The notes under the pieces are model-generated. The model made no database searches, had not been told where the DNA came from, and saw nothing but the letters and a program-made list of their open reading frames with translations. From Aristolochia californica (taxonomy: Eukaryota > Streptophyta > Magnoliopsida > Piperales > Aristolochiaceae): a stretch of 64,000 nucleotides of DNA. Made by a program: the position numbers and the translations under genes. Of the stretch, positions 32,092 through 43,238 are shown one piece after another. The stretch spans positions 15,935,276-15,999,275 of the forward strand of contig JARWKL010000006.1 of the NCBI GenBank assembly GCA_029961685.1. Reading direction: 5' to 3'. Positions within the stretch are counted from its first letter, which is position 1; every line of letters starts with the position of its first letter.

Positions 32092-33005
32092 TCAAAACAC
32101 TAAGGATATGAGAGTACTTTTCTTGTCAAGCCATTGCTTGAATTTGGGACAAGTTTTCTTTATATGTCTTTTCTTCTTGCAGAAGAAGCATTTGACATTG
32201 CCCTTATACACTTTATTAAGAGGCACTTTTCCCTTCCCTTTTTTAAAAGGTTTCTTGCCTCGAGTCGTCAAATGTGCACTTTCGATCCTCTCCTGATTCA
32301 ACCTCCCTTCCTCTTGTACACACATGGTCAAAAGTTCATTAATTGAGCATTTCTCCTTATGTGTGTTATAAGAGATCTTGAAGGGTGTGTGTTCAGATGG
32401 AAGTGATTAAGGATGAAGTGGACCAAAAATGACTCAGACATCTCAATCTCCTTCGATTTCAGTCTTGAGGCCATATCCCGCATCTGCATGATGTGCTCAT
32501 GCACACCCTTGGTGCTAGTAAATTTCATGGAACACATTTGAGTTATCAGGGTGCTTAATAATGCCTTGTCGGAAGTCTCAATTTGATCTTGAATAGTTTG
32601 AAGATATTCCTTTGCTTTGGCACAATTAAGAATGGATCTACAAATACTCTTCCCAATATGAAACTTAATAAACATCAAAGTTAAGCTATTGGATCACTCC
32701 CAAAGATCAAATAATGTTTTCTCAATTTGGGTATTGGATTCCGTGGGATTTGGAGGTTTATCCACTCGAAGTACCAAGTCAAGATCGATGCGCCCCAATA
32801 ACAGGCGAATTTTCTCCTTCCACTCAATATAATTTTCTCCATTCAAAGGAATAATAGAAGAATCAAAGTTTGGGACAGACAAATTTTGAAGAACTACAAA
32901 ATAAACAACAAGCTTATTAAACATGTAATGAAGCCAAAATTTTGAATATTTACCCATGTAAATAAATTCAAACAAATAAATCAGCATGTTATTATAATCT
33001 TTCAT
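32092..33005 (-). pseudogene. Cp-D gag with zinc knuckle
   Basis: DSSIIPLNGENYIEWKEKIR and IDLDLVLRVDKPP are the N-terminal copia gag signature. The middle part (32678-32328) carries the UBN2-like region (CSMKFTSTKGVHEHIMQMRD). The last part (32331-32092) has a CCHC knuckle, CFFCKKKRHIKKTC (C-x2-C-x4-H-x4-C), after a Lys/Gly-rich linker. The frame is broken near 32694 and near 32330. It would form the capsid. Confidence 0.87.
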
Positions 33006-33009
33006 GTGG

Positions 33010-33607
33010 GCTTAGATTATAACACATAAGTGATTTATGTCACTTAATATTCTCATCACCGGTCTTCGTCACAGCCTCAACATTGTCGGTGCATCCCATA
33101 CTACCCAGTGTGTACCCACCATCACTCGACGCCGACAAATGCAGATCCAGCTTCCTCTGATGAATGCGTGACTCTAGTGTGAGAACCAGATGTCGAGTAA
33201 TGCTATCATATCTTCTTCTTTGACGCATGGTGTCGGGTCACGAACCACCAGCCAACATGCATAGAGAGCACAATCGATGCTTTGGCGAGCAAATGACATG
33301 ATCAGGATTGCCTAAGAAGGCAAAAACTGGTGCTCCCAACTTGTCTTTACTCTTCCAAAAGCCATCCTAATGCCAACACACTCAGGGTCGGTCAACTTCG
33401 CAGTGCCGATGCTGATGCATGTAGACATTGATCGAGGTTCCTTCGACATAGGATGCACCTGATGCCAGATGATTCCTTTGGTGGTTATAGCTACATCTCT
33501 GACGTCTTGCAGCCTTCGTTGAAAAATTGACGCTGCTCTCAAATGGGTGTGCACATTTCATTTTCATTTGATAATTTCAATAGAAATGAATTTAGATCAG
33601 AGGTAAT
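33010..33607 (-). other. Cp-D leader with coding-like segments
   Basis: Longer than usual for this copia group. The minus strand has open stretches (33567-33312 and 33228-33040) with ordinary composition (LVLTLESRIHQRKLDLHLSA) and no domain I recognise. They may be a captured segment or chance. Confidence 0.4.
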
Positions 33608-33619
33608 GCTCTGATACCA
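33608..33619 (-). promoter_or_regulatory. Cp-D primer binding site
   Basis: Minus-strand TGGTATCAGAGC, exact tRNA-iMet type, two bases from the LTR. Confidence 0.93.
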
Positions 33620-33621
33620 AA

Positions 33622-33908
33622 TGATAAATCCTATGACTTTCTAAACACAATTAAATTCATAAACTATAAATGAAAAGACTTAACTCTAGTAATGGCGATC
33701 AATTTCTAAAGATCAGAAATAGGCTCACCTATTCAGAGGCTCGTTGATGGAAAACACAGGCACTCTTATAGACCAGATCCCATAAACATAAATTCCCCTT
33801 TTTCCATTAAAAGGAGAGAAGTTGTAACGACTCTGTAGTTACAACTATCCACTCCACCCTAAGTCTTAGGGAAACCACTTCCTAAAAGAAAGGATCAAAT
33901 GTAGAACA
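33622..33908 (-). repeat. Cp-D 5' LTR (287 bp)
   Basis: On the minus strand it begins TGTTCTACATTTGATCC and ends GATTTATCA. It is followed by TT and the primer site. It matches the isolated LTR at 14625-14908. Confidence 0.88.
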
Positions 33909-35143
33909 TGTATAAAAGTACTGAGTTCTTAATATATTCATTTATTGAATTTAGTAAGCATGAATAACGAGAATAAAGAGTTTTCACACCAAAAAGTGGG
34001 GACTCAATGTATTCTTTTTATTTTTCTATGCAATGATAATGTTCTCTCATTTGCAGTAGTTTGTAAGCAATTGTAGTGGTCCTAGACCTAGAAATGTGTT
34101 TATATTTTGCTCTCCATCATCATCAGAATGATTTTATCTTCATTTAAAATAATGGATTTTATGTTGGAATTTAATTAAAAATCTGGATACAACAAGTTAG
34201 CCTTATTGACCTTGCTTTTTTCGTTGGAAAGATCTAATGCACTTCTTTGTTTAGATTTTTTTTTTTTACAAATGATTGAAGGTTATAGATTGGTGAAAAA
34301 AAATAGATATTTTGGATCCTCTTGCTTTCTTCATAGTCCAATATTCAAGAGAGATATGGAAAATAGATGGAACAACTTTGTCCAAAAAAAACTGAATTAA
34401 ACTAAAAATAGATATCAGCTTGAATCATCCATGTGAGGCATATGTGTCAATGACTACAAAGTTGGAATCCTATAGGTTTAATTAAGATTAAAATAATATA
34501 GCATTAACTTCTAAGTCCACTTATCAATAGACATACCTCTATAAGCAATTATATATGGTATAAATTAAAAATAGTAAAGATGAATTTATATTCTCAAGAG
34601 TTCATAATTATAGACCACATTGAGGCTCTTTAAAATTTATGAATTTTAGTGACTTTTTTCCCTAAGCTATTTTCAGATTTTTATTTAAATTGTCAACATT
34701 GGATTGATCTTATAGGTACTTCAAGAACTCACTCGTTTGCACAGAACTACAATTTCAAACATACACCTATCCTTAATAAATGAACAACTCTTTTTACCTA
34801 AATAAATTAGGTATTTGATGAGGAGTATTAACTTGAGTTACTTGGTAATATTGCAGTGAATTCTAGTTAAAATATTTTTTATAATTTTTCTTAATTGAAA
34901 TTATTTTTTAGACTCTATGTCATGTAAATTTTTTTTGAATATTTTTTAATTTAAAATATTTCCTAAATTATATTTTATTTGACATATTAGAAAATTTAAA
35001 TAATATTTTTTTATTTAAATTATTTATAATAATTTTTTTAGATCGTTTTTTTAAATTTTTTTATAGAATATAATTTTATTTTCCATAATTTTTTATTTTA
35101 TTTTTTGTAATGTAAATTATTTTATTTATTTTTTTATAAATTT
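33909..35143. other. AT-rich spacer
   Basis: No gene or terminal repeat found. 34860-35150 is extremely T/A-rich with runs of T (TTTTTTTATTTAAATT type). A 64-codon plus frame at 34206-34400 has no recognisable family. May be decayed element sequence or a matrix-attachment-like spacer; I cannot tell. Confidence 0.5.
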
Positions 35144-35436
35144 TGAATCCTTGGATTCCTTTAATGCAACTTTAAGAACCTTTGAGTGAAAGAGAGAAGA
35201 GAAGGAGAGAAGAGGAGTAGAAGAGCTCGAAGGTGTGGTGGAAAGGGAGAGTGCTCGAGTTGAACTAAAGGGTGTGGATGATTAGGGTTTTCGAATGAGC
35301 TCTAATCCTCCCCCTTAACTTTTTGTATAATGATTCAAAATTAAATTATTACATAATTACCCTTTAACCTAAGGGTTGTAAATTAGGACTAAAAACATAA
35401 GTCTAATTACGAATATACCACCATTATTTCCTAACA
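35144..35436 (-). repeat. Cp-G 3' LTR (about 293 bp)
   Basis: Minus strand begins TGTTAGGAAATAATGG at 35436. The far end is set at AAGGATTCA (35144) by the CA rule only. It abuts the polypurine tract complement CTCCCCCACAAACTG. GA-rich stretch at 35180-35215. Confidence 0.65.
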
Positions 35437-35796
35437 CTCCCCCACAAACTGTTGGAACAAAAACATCATACACTTCCAACTTGGAGCTTGTAGTAGCATG
35501 TCCTTGAAGCGACATGCCTTGTAAACATACCAATAACCTAACCTTGATATGAAGCATAATGTGATTTGTCCATTCATTGAAGATTTGATTGGAGGCAATG
35601 TGAAATGACTTCTTCGTTATCACAAAGGAATTTCATTGGAGTGTCTCTATTGAAACCCAATTTTGTGAGGAGTGATTTTATCCATATTAGTTCATTTACC
35701 ACATGTGTCATGGCTCTATATTCAACCTTTGCACTGGATTAACAACAACATTTTGCCTTTCCTCTTCCAAATTTACCAAGTTACCTCCAACTAAAG
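35437..35796 (-). pseudogene. Cp-G RNase H C-terminal part
   Basis: Minus-strand LVGGNLVN, then eroded SSAKVEYRAMTHVVNELIWI, KSLLTKLGFNRDTPMKFLCD and KLEVYDVFVPTVCGG in changing frames: the end of copia pol. Confidence 0.8.
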
Positions 35797-35893
35797 TGTT
35801 AAGTTGTGAAGCCTAATCAAATGCCCTTAATTGAGTTGGTACGCGGATCGACCTTCACGATAAGGTCGTCGTGGGGGTTGGAAGGGGGCGAGA
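35797..35893 (+). repeat. Cp-H 5' LTR remnant
   Basis: Matches the start of the 3' LTR (38492 onward) through GGGGGTTGGAAG, then diverges. No primer site follows. Confidence 0.8.
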
Positions 35894-35987
35894 AGTCACT
35901 AAGGGAGCCATGGTTGTTGCACGAAGAGTTAAAACTAGAACTCTTTACATCACTTCCAGTTGCAGAGACAAGGTTGCTTCTCACATC

Positions 35988-36017
35988 ATTCCCTTCTCAC
36001 ATGAGTGAGAAGGGAAT
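35988..36017. repeat. 13-bp perfect inverted repeat
   Basis: ATTCCCTTCTCAC at 35988-36000 and GTGAGAAGGGAAT at 36005-36017, loop ATGA. It sits at the deletion junction where pre-integrase coding begins. Confidence 0.9.
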
Positions 36018-36800
36018 AAAAGTGCTTCGGTCCAAAGGGAAATTACAAGGGATGAAAATTGTAAATAACTGTTTGTGTGAATGCTGTATTTTTGGCAAGT
36101 AGAAAAGGTTTAACTTTTCTAAGGATGGAAAGGAGCAAAAGATAGCAAAATTGGAGTTGGTTCACATAGATGTGTGGGGGCTTCAACAATTACTTCCCTT
36201 GGTGGTTCTAACTACTATGTGATATTTATTTATGATGCAAGCAGAAAGGTAAGGGTTTATTTATTTAAAAAAAATTGATGTCTTTGATACCTTCAAGAGA
36301 TAGAGAGCAATGGTTAAGAATGAGATAGATTTGAAGGTGAAGTGTCTGAAGTTAGATTATGGGGGAGAACACATATATGATGATTTCAAGTCGTATTGTG
36401 ATGATAATGGAATCAAGATGAAGAAGACCATTGCTGGAAAACCTCAACAAAATGGTGTGGTTGAGATGATGAACAAAACTTTGAACGAGCGAGCATGAGA
36501 TTACATGCCGAATTGCCAAAGATGTTATGGTCTAAGGCTATTAGCACCATTGCTTATTTGATCAATAGAGGTCCCTCAACACCATTGGATTACAAAATAC
36601 CAGAAAGGTCTGGAGTGGAAAAGAGGTAAAACTTTTTTTACACAAAGTTTTTGGTTGTGTTTCTTATATTCATATTGATTCTACTATTAGAAGTAACCTT
36701 GATGCTAAATCTAAGATACGCTTCTTTATTGGCTATGGTGGTACCGAGTTTGGTTATCGCTTATGGGATAACCAAAGTCGTAAGGATACGATATTCGATG
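36018..36800 (+). pseudogene. Cp-H pre-integrase and integrase
   Basis: Reads KVLRSKGKLQGMKIVNNCLC, then a stop after FGK and a frame change, LELVHIDVWG (first Asp), LKLDYGGEHIYDDFKSYC (second Asp in LDYGGE) and GKPQQNGVVEMMNKTLNERA with the catalytic Glu. At least three stops or shifts. The C-terminal blocks (FIGYGGTEFGYRLWDNQSRK) reach about 36790. Confidence 0.86.
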
Positions 36801-37880
36801 ATGGTATCCTATATAAAGACAAGTTGAGAACAAAGTCTAAGGGCACAAGTGATGAATCCAAGAAGTCTGAAGTGATTCAATTGAGAGATCTTCTAGTTAT
36901 TGAAATGGAGAATATTTTTTAGGAAGACCAAGAAAACATACCCCCTGAAGTAAATCAGGACATTCCTATGACTGAACTCAAGAGATCTTGCAGAACTAGC
37001 CTATCACCACTGTTGTACTCCCTTGCACTAAATTATATTATATTGATTGATAAAGGTGAACCAGAAATTTATGAGGTAGCCGTGCTAGTTGATGAATCAA
37101 CCAAGTGGGAGTTTGCCATGCAGGATGAGGTAGATTTACTTTTATCCAATTAGACATGGTAGTTGACCAAGTTACCAAAAGGGAAGAAGGCCTTGCTAAA
37201 TAAATGGGTGTACCAAATAAAAGATGAACATGATGGCAGCAAGTGGTACAAGGGTTTTCAAAATAAGGAAGGCATTGACTACATCGAGATTTTCTCTCCA
37301 GTAGTGAAATTGACTACTATTAGAACAATGCTTGGACAAGTGGCAAATGAAGACTTGTACTTAGAGCAATTGGATGTAAAGACAACCTTTCTTCATGGTG
37401 ATTTGAGGAAGAAATTTATATGATGCAGCCATAGGGTTCCAAAGCATAAGTAAAGGAGAAAATGGTGTGCAAACTTCAAAAGATCGTGTATGGTCTTAAA
37501 CAAGCTCCAAGACAAAGGTATAAGAAGTTTGATTGCTTTATGAGTAGAAATGGTTTCTTGAGGTGCCAAGCGGATCATTTTTGTTATGTGAAGAACTTTG
37601 ATGACTCCTACATCATACTATTGCTATATGTTGATGACATGTTGATAGCAGGTGCTTGCAAACATGAAATAGTTAAGTTGAAAAGGGAGTTGTCCAAAAA
37701 GTTTTCAATGAAGGATTTGGGTGTTGCAAAACAAATCTTTTGGATGAGGATTACTCGGGACATTAATATCATGAAACAGTCACAAGAAGAATATGTGAAG
37801 AAGGTGCTGAGAATATTCAAGATGAATGATGCAAAACTAGTGAGTACTCCTTTGTCTAGTCACTTTAAGAAATCTAAGGA
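36801..37880 (+). pseudogene. Cp-H hinge and reverse transcriptase
   Basis: STKWEFAMQDEVDLLLSN closes the hinge, and a TAG precedes TWxLTKLPKGKKALLNKWVY. Then YIEIFSPVVKLTTIRTM, QLDVKTTFLHGDL, and a frame change into VYGLKQAPRQRYKKFDCFMS. The catalytic block LLYVDDMLIAG (about 37621-37653) is intact. KFSMKDLGVAKQIFWMRI follows. Confidence 0.87.
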
Positions 37881-38400
37881 GCAGTCACCTTCTACAGAGC
37901 AGGAGCAAGCCTACATGGCAAATGTGCCTTATGCTTCTTCTATTGGCAGTCTCATGTATACCATGGTATGCATTAGGCCATACATAGCTCATGCAGTAGT
38001 TGTGAGTAGATATATGAATAATCCGGGTAAACAACATTGGGAAGCAGTGAAGTGGATTATCAGGTATTTGAGAGGCATTGTAGACTCAACCTTAAGTTTC
38101 AAAAAGTTAGATTTGGGATTACAGGGTTATGTAGATGCTAACATGGTTGGAGACATTGATGGCAGGAAGAGTACCATTGGATATGTATACACATTGGGTG
38201 GTAAAATAGTTAGTTGGGTCTCTAACTTGTAGAAGATAGTTTCTCTTTCCACTATTGAACTAGAATATGTTGCCATGATTGAAGCCAGTAAAGATATTGG
38301 CTCAAGAGGATGGAGTCTCAGTGCTTGAGAAGATTCAAGGAAGTTAGAATTCGGCGGATATGTTGACAAAGACTGTTACGATTGTGAAACTGAGTTGTGT
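37881..38400 (+). pseudogene. Cp-H RNase H
   Basis: VPYASSIGSLMYTMVCIRP, HWEAVKWIIRYLRGIVDSTL and YVDANMVGDIDGRKSTIGYV, then a TAG at 38230-38232 after SWVSNL, with STIELEYVAMIEASK beyond. The end is eroded near 38400. The polypurine tract CCAAGTGGGAGAT precedes the 3' LTR. Confidence 0.86.
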
Positions 38401-38816
38401 GCAACTTTAGTTAGACTTCTCTCTGAGGATTGAGAAGTTGTTTTTGCTGCAGAGTTGATATTGGTGATGGATTAGTCTCCAAGTGGGAGATCGTTAAGTT
38501 ATCAAGCTAATCAAATGCCATACGCCAAGTCAGTATGTGGATCGACCTTTGTGGTAAGGTTGTTGTGGGGGTTGGAAGAGGGGAGGGGAACCCCCCCCCC
38601 CCCCCTCCTGGGCATGTGCGGGCAGAGGCCCCGCCAGGTCCATGATATATTAACTATTGTTTCATTAAGATTGTTTGTGCAATTTACTCTTATATCTTGG
38701 TTATCCTAGTTTCCTCTTAATATTTGGGTGCTGCTATAAGGGTTTTATTATATGTGGAGCATCGGTTGTGGTCGAGAGAGGTTAGAGAAAAATAACACTT
38801 GTAAGTATGTGCGATC

Positions 38817-39335
38817 TGTTATTATCTTGGGTTAAGTGCTTAACTTTCCACTACCTACCAGGCCGGTCTTTTGGGCAGTATTGGCTAGGTGCTTAACATT
38901 TGGTATCAGAGCTACACAGCGGTTGCGAGCTCGAATCCCGGAGGGGGTGACCTAAAGACCTATGTAGCGCAAAAAGGCGGTCCGGGTCGCTAGAGTGGGC
39001 CGTCGTGGTCATCGGCTCATAACGATGGGAGTATTTTTATGATCTTGGGGTTAAGTAGTCTTTCCGCTACCTACCAAGCCGGTCTTTTGGGTAGTATTGG
39101 CTAGGTGCTTAACATTTGGTATATGAGCTATACTGCGGTTGCGAGTTCGAATCCCGGAGGGGGGGCAACTTAGAGACCTGTGTAGCGCAAAAAGGTGGTC
39201 TGGGTCACTAGAGTCGGCCGTTGTGAACGTTAGCTCATAACGGTGGGAATATTGTTATGATCTTGGGGTTAAGTGCTTGGCTTTCCACTACCTACCAGAC
39301 CAGTCTTTTGGGTATTATTGGTTAGGTGCTTAACA
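38817..39335 (+). mobile_element. TRIM-c: tandem TRIM with three LTRs
   Basis: LTRs at 38817-38898, 39035-39114 and 39253-39335 alternate with two interiors of about 137 bp, each starting with a primer site (TTTGGTATCAGAGC at 38899 and TTTGGTATATGAGC at 39115). The LTRs match those of TRIM-a (CTTTTGGGTAGTATTGGCTA). Interiors differ from TRIM-a, so it is a subfamily. Flanks CGATC and TAATC match at 3 of 5, so the TSD is uncertain. Confidence 0.9.
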
Positions 39336-39382
39336 TAATCTCTCTTGTAAACTATTGCATCTCCATAGTGGATTACTACTGA

Positions 39383-40706
39383 TAGAGGTGGCATTGAGCC
39401 GAGCTGAGCCCAAACCTGCCTATGTTCAAGCCAAGCTTGATTTAAATATTTTGAACTCGAGCTCGAGTCGAGTCTAGTCTCGAGCCTAAAATTATAATTG
39501 AGCTCGAGCCCAATAATTTTTATCGAGTTGGAGCTCGAGCCTAGTTCGAGCTCCAACCTACATTTAAAACTTTGCATAAAATACAAGTCAAATACATTGT
39601 ATATAAAATTATGCATACATTTTACATAAAATTAGGCATAGCCTCTATTTAAAATTGGACATAACCTTTGTATATTAACTTTGCATTAAGATTATCTATA
39701 CACTATGCATAAAATTATTCATTAAAACTGCATAATTATGTATAAACTTTATTCAATAATCAAACAAAAAAAATATTCCTTTGAAAAACAAGGCTAGTTT
39801 TATCCATTTGTACTCAATCAGATTGTTCTAATTCAAGGGCTAGAAAAACAGATCATGGAGATAGAGAAAAGGTTTAAGAAAAATGGTTTTGGAAGACTTA
39901 ATTGTATGCCCATTTTTCGTTTTTTCTTTAGAGCATGGATTCATACAACAACAGTTCTAAAATACTACCAATCTATTTTTCTGAAAAAAACTTGACTGGA
40001 GTTAGCATTAAGAGAGAGTACCTCAAAAAATTTGAGTATCTTCAAGAGCCATGAAGAAGGGACAGCCGGTATTCAAGAAAGAGTTTTTTTTTCACTTTCT
40101 TATGTTCTTGCATGTGCGAAATCGCTCAAGCAAAAGTTGCACGTGCAAAATCACACAATGTCTTCGCGCGCAGGGGGGGTTATTTTTCCCTTAACTTAGG
40201 TCTCTGGTTTTTCATAGAAACAACACAAAGGGAAGGGGGTCTTGTTGTGCCGGGGAGGACTTGTCATTGGGCTAATGGCTGTGACAGAGGAGGCGGCGAT
40301 GGAAGCGGTGAAAACAGAAGCAGCGGCGAAGGCAGACGAGGGGAGGAAGAAATCGGAGGAAGAAATCGAAGGAAGAAATTGAACCAAGCAGCGGCAAAGG
40401 CGGCCGGTAAGCAGCTATCGACGGCGACGGAGGCAGCCATAGTAACGGATGGGAGGTACTCGGCAGTGTCATGGGGAGGAAGAATTTTTCCCCCTCGCTC
40501 TCTCTCCAACTCCCGGTCCCGACTCCCTAGCTCGTTAATGAACGAGCTCGTGAGCTTTTGAACCAAACCATGGTTCGGTCGATCTTGGCTCGTTAACTCA
40601 AACTAGCCTTATCTGAATCTGAAAAAATTTAGAGATCCAGATAAATTGAATCGAACCGAGCCGAGCTTGAGCCGCTCACGAACTATCTTATTTGATGCCA
40701 CCCCTA
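39383..40706. mobile_element. hAT-like non-autonomous DNA transposon
   Basis: Terminal inverted repeats TAGAGGTGGCAT (39383-39394) and the complement of TAGGGGTGGCAT (40695-40706). The 8-bp flanks ACTACTGA and ATTGCAGA match at 5 of 8; each fits ACTGCAGA, the sequence expected from the Cp-H LTR. Both subterminal regions are rich in GAGCTCGAG-type repeats. There is no transposase. A GC-rich interior stretch at 40180-40560 contains an open frame of low complexity that I do not accept as a gene. Confidence 0.75.
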
Positions 40707-40853
40707 ATTGCAGAGGAGGAAGACAGGACATAGTCTCACCTTGAGGCGAACCTGTATAAATCTTGTTATGCTTTTTGTGCTTGATTTTTCCTTCTTCCAT
40801 GTTTATTATTATTTCTCATATTAGTTTGGAATTAGGGCATTTAATTCTTAACA

Positions 40854-41412
40854 TAAACTACAATAGCCAGAGGTAGATTTTTTGTCATGTGGAGGTCTTG
40901 CTTAATTTAGCTTCGAAAAAACCTTCAACATTAGAATGACCAAGATACTTGTATAAGACTCACTGTCCAGGTTCGTTTTTAAAGTTGCAAAGGATCTTTT
41001 CTAAAGCTTTCTAGTGAGAACTTTGAGGCTTATGCATGTACTAGCTAAAAATACTTACTGCAATGGAGATATCAGGTCTAGTTACAGTGATATATATCAA
41101 TTTCCCTATGTCTACATCTTCACCAAAACCAACACATAATTTTACATTATATCAATGGGAGTGTCAGTAGGACGATATCCCAATATGGATTGCATCAGTT
41201 CAATTTCAATGAAGTATTTGAGGAGGCCCAAATCTTTTGTTTTGAATTCCTCACAGAAATTTGCTTTCACCTGGCTAATAATTTCTATATCATTTCTTGT
41301 AATAATAATATCATTGAGATACACATCTAGGAGAACAAATCCCTTGCAAAAAATTTGAGATATCTACCATACATCTTGTAAATCCTAACCAGAGCATTGT
41401 TTGGCTAAACTT
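40854..41412 (-). pseudogene. Cp-G RT C-terminal part and RNase H start
   Basis: FVLLDVYLNDIIITRNDIEI contains YLND where YVDD is expected, so a catalytic Asp is lost. It continues NFCEEFKTKDLGLLKYFIEI and YRPTDTPIDIM. The RNase H start (DKKSTSGYCSL) runs to the Cp-H insertion. Its partner lies left of Cp-H. Confidence 0.83.
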
Positions 41413-43238
41413 TGTTGACGATGGGTTGACTCCCATATTGCTTTTGATGATAACAAAACTTAATTTATCTAACAATTACAAAACCAAGTATTTCAAATAC
41501 TTTAACTTCAAGACTTAGTGTATTTCAAGGTCTAAAGCTTTAAAACGATCAAGCCTACTCGAGACCTCAAGAATCATTGAAGGATGTCTCTTGAAGAAGC
41601 ACCCACAAGGAATAAGACAACGAGAAGATGGGAGTTCAAATGTAAAAGTCATATTGTCTACCAGCAATTCCTATATTTAAAATAAGATAAAGGAAATATT
41701 TATAAAATAAACTGTATATTTATATATGTTCATGTCCCATGAATTTTTAGGGTTCTCTCCAAACTTCTGATGCACATCCTTATCTATCCCAAAGATTTTA
41801 ATCTACCTTAAGGGTCCGTTTGGAACCCCATGAAAAAGAAAAGAAAATGAGAATTTGACCCTTATTATTCCCAAAAATAGTTAGTGAAAAAGAGATAAAC
41901 TGAGTCACAAATGTAAGAGAGTATTCCTAACCTCCCTTCTTTGATTAAAATTATGAATATGGAGTTGTAGGTCATAAATTGCATGCAAACATATTTACAA
42001 GCATCATTAACATCATTTAAAATATGTTCGAACACTTAGATAAAATCATTCCCATGTTTTGAAAGTCAACTTAGTTAAACTAGCATTGGAAGGATAAATC
42101 AACCTATGCTAATGATCGATCATCCAAAAGTGTGTAAGCCAAGATTATAAAGCATGATTGATCATTCAGAACATGGCCATTTTATGCAATAATGCATGAT
42201 CGATCATCCCATTTTGATTGATCGATCAATATTGTCCAGGCAAACAAATTTTACATGGAATGATCGACATCCCACCTGATTGATCGATACGACAAAATCT
42301 TGCCAGTCAGAGACACAAAGCATGATTGATCATATGAAATGCACTAATCGATCATATTTGTATTGCAAAACCAAAGGGAATTCTGATTGATCGATCATCC
42401 CTTGGCAATGATCGATCACCTAAACTTTTCAGAACTAACGGTAACATTTTGATCGATCAGTCTATCGATCAATATGTCATTGTTTGATAGAAAAAGAGTC
42501 GTTAGGATTGATTAGTCAATCACTTTATAGTGATTGATCAATCAAAGTACTGACTTTTGCAAATGGTTTGGCTTGAGGAAGTAATAAATACCTCAAAAAA
42601 CCATGTATTGAGAAGTTAATGAACATTTGTTGGAAAATATTTAGAGCCTTTATTCTCAATCTTGAAAATCCCTCAAAAAGTGCTTTAGAGTGAAATAGTG
42701 AACTTTACCTTTAAAAATTCCAAAACTCTTTTCTTCATTTCCTTGTATTCATATTAGTCAAACTCCTACAATCACTCCATATTATCCCGCTAAAGAAGTA
42801 GAAGCTTGGATCTCTCAAGGAGAAGGATCTCTCTAAGTAAGGGTATAAATTTTCATTTCTTTTTGTTTATAATTTGTGAAAGGTTTATCAATAATCTAAA
42901 TAGAAAGGGTCAACTAGAGTTACAATCTAGCAACAATCCCTTGGGGAGATTGGTATTGTAAAAAGCGTGTATTGAGTTACACGTTGCTTAAAGAGAGATG
43001 GAATCTCTTTGTGTAATTCCAACTTTAGAGCTTTGAATAGTGGAATTTCCCAAGCAAAGGTTCTTGGGTGGTAAATACCAATAGGGGAACATCGATAACA
43101 GAAATCTCTCATCTCATATGGTGTGTGCATGTTTTCTTTACATTGAAATTGCTTCGATGCATATTTTTTGATTATTTGCACTAAGTTTTAATTTAAAATT
43201 CTCAATTCACCCTTATTGAGAAGCCACCTAGGCCAGCA
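41413..43238 (+). repeat. Solo LTR of a SIRE/Maximus-like copia element (1826 bp)
   Basis: Begins TGTTGACGATGGG, includes TTTTGATGATAACAAAAC, and ends TTCACCC...GGCCAGCA, features I associate with SIRE/Maximus LTRs. TSD AACTT at 41408-41412 and 43239-43243 is perfect. It lies within the Cp-G RT codons between DKF and SQT. No internal region or second LTR, so it is a product of LTR-LTR recombination. Orientation is inferred from the ending style. Confidence 0.85.
42106..42545. repeat. Palindromic TGATCGATCA clusters in solo LTR
   Basis: At least ten occurrences of TGATTGATCGATCA-like motifs (for example near 42118, 42195, 42215, 42275, 42385 and 42452), separated by unique sequence of 15-40 bases. 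Confidence 0.8.

Larger units (their letters stand above)
19541..33908 (-). mobile_element. Cp-D: Tnt1-like copia element, split by three insertions
   Basis: The 5' LTR is at the right end (33622-33908), and the body runs leftward. The left end is truncated before the 3' LTR. Insertions: Nb-2 (21249-24246), a gypsy LTR remnant (25388-25663) and Cp-E (25705-31510). Reading across each insertion, the Cp-D coding sequence resumes at the matching residue. The order gag, protease, integrase, hinge, RT, RNase H is preserved. Confidence 0.88.
35797..40853 (+). mobile_element. Cp-H: copia element with 5' deletion
   Basis: Begins TGTTAAGTTGTGAAGCC and its 3' LTR ends AATTCTTAACA at 40853. TSD TAAAG (35792-35796) versus TAAAC (40854-40858), 4 of 5. 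After about 95 bp of 5' LTR the sequence departs from the 3' LTR, and pre-integrase coding starts near 36000, so most of the LTR, gag and protease are deleted. Integrase, RT and RNase H remain, broken. The 3' LTR carries TRIM-c and the hAT-like element. Confidence 0.88.
38492..40853 (+). repeat. Cp-H 3' LTR, carrying two insertions
   Basis: LTR segments at 38492-38816, 39336-39382 and 40707-40853 add to about 520 bp, a usual copia length. The first segment holds a poly-C run of about 16 bases near 38589-38605. The third continues smoothly from the second (GGATTACT then TGCAGAGG), proving the hAT-like element is an insertion. Confidence 0.85.

Noticed and set aside
34206..34400. 64-codon plus-strand open frame
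   Set aside because: Low-complexity, AT-rich, no family recognised.
38899..38950. Possible tRNA gene from GAGCTCGAATCCCGG
   Set aside because: No acceptor stem, D-arm or anticodon arm; the motif is the sequence after the TRIM primer site.
40112..40561. 149-codon open frame on the plus strand
   Set aside because: Low-complexity Gly/Glu/Arg and Ser-rich text in a GC-rich patch of a hAT-like element; overlapping open frames on the other strand; no domain.
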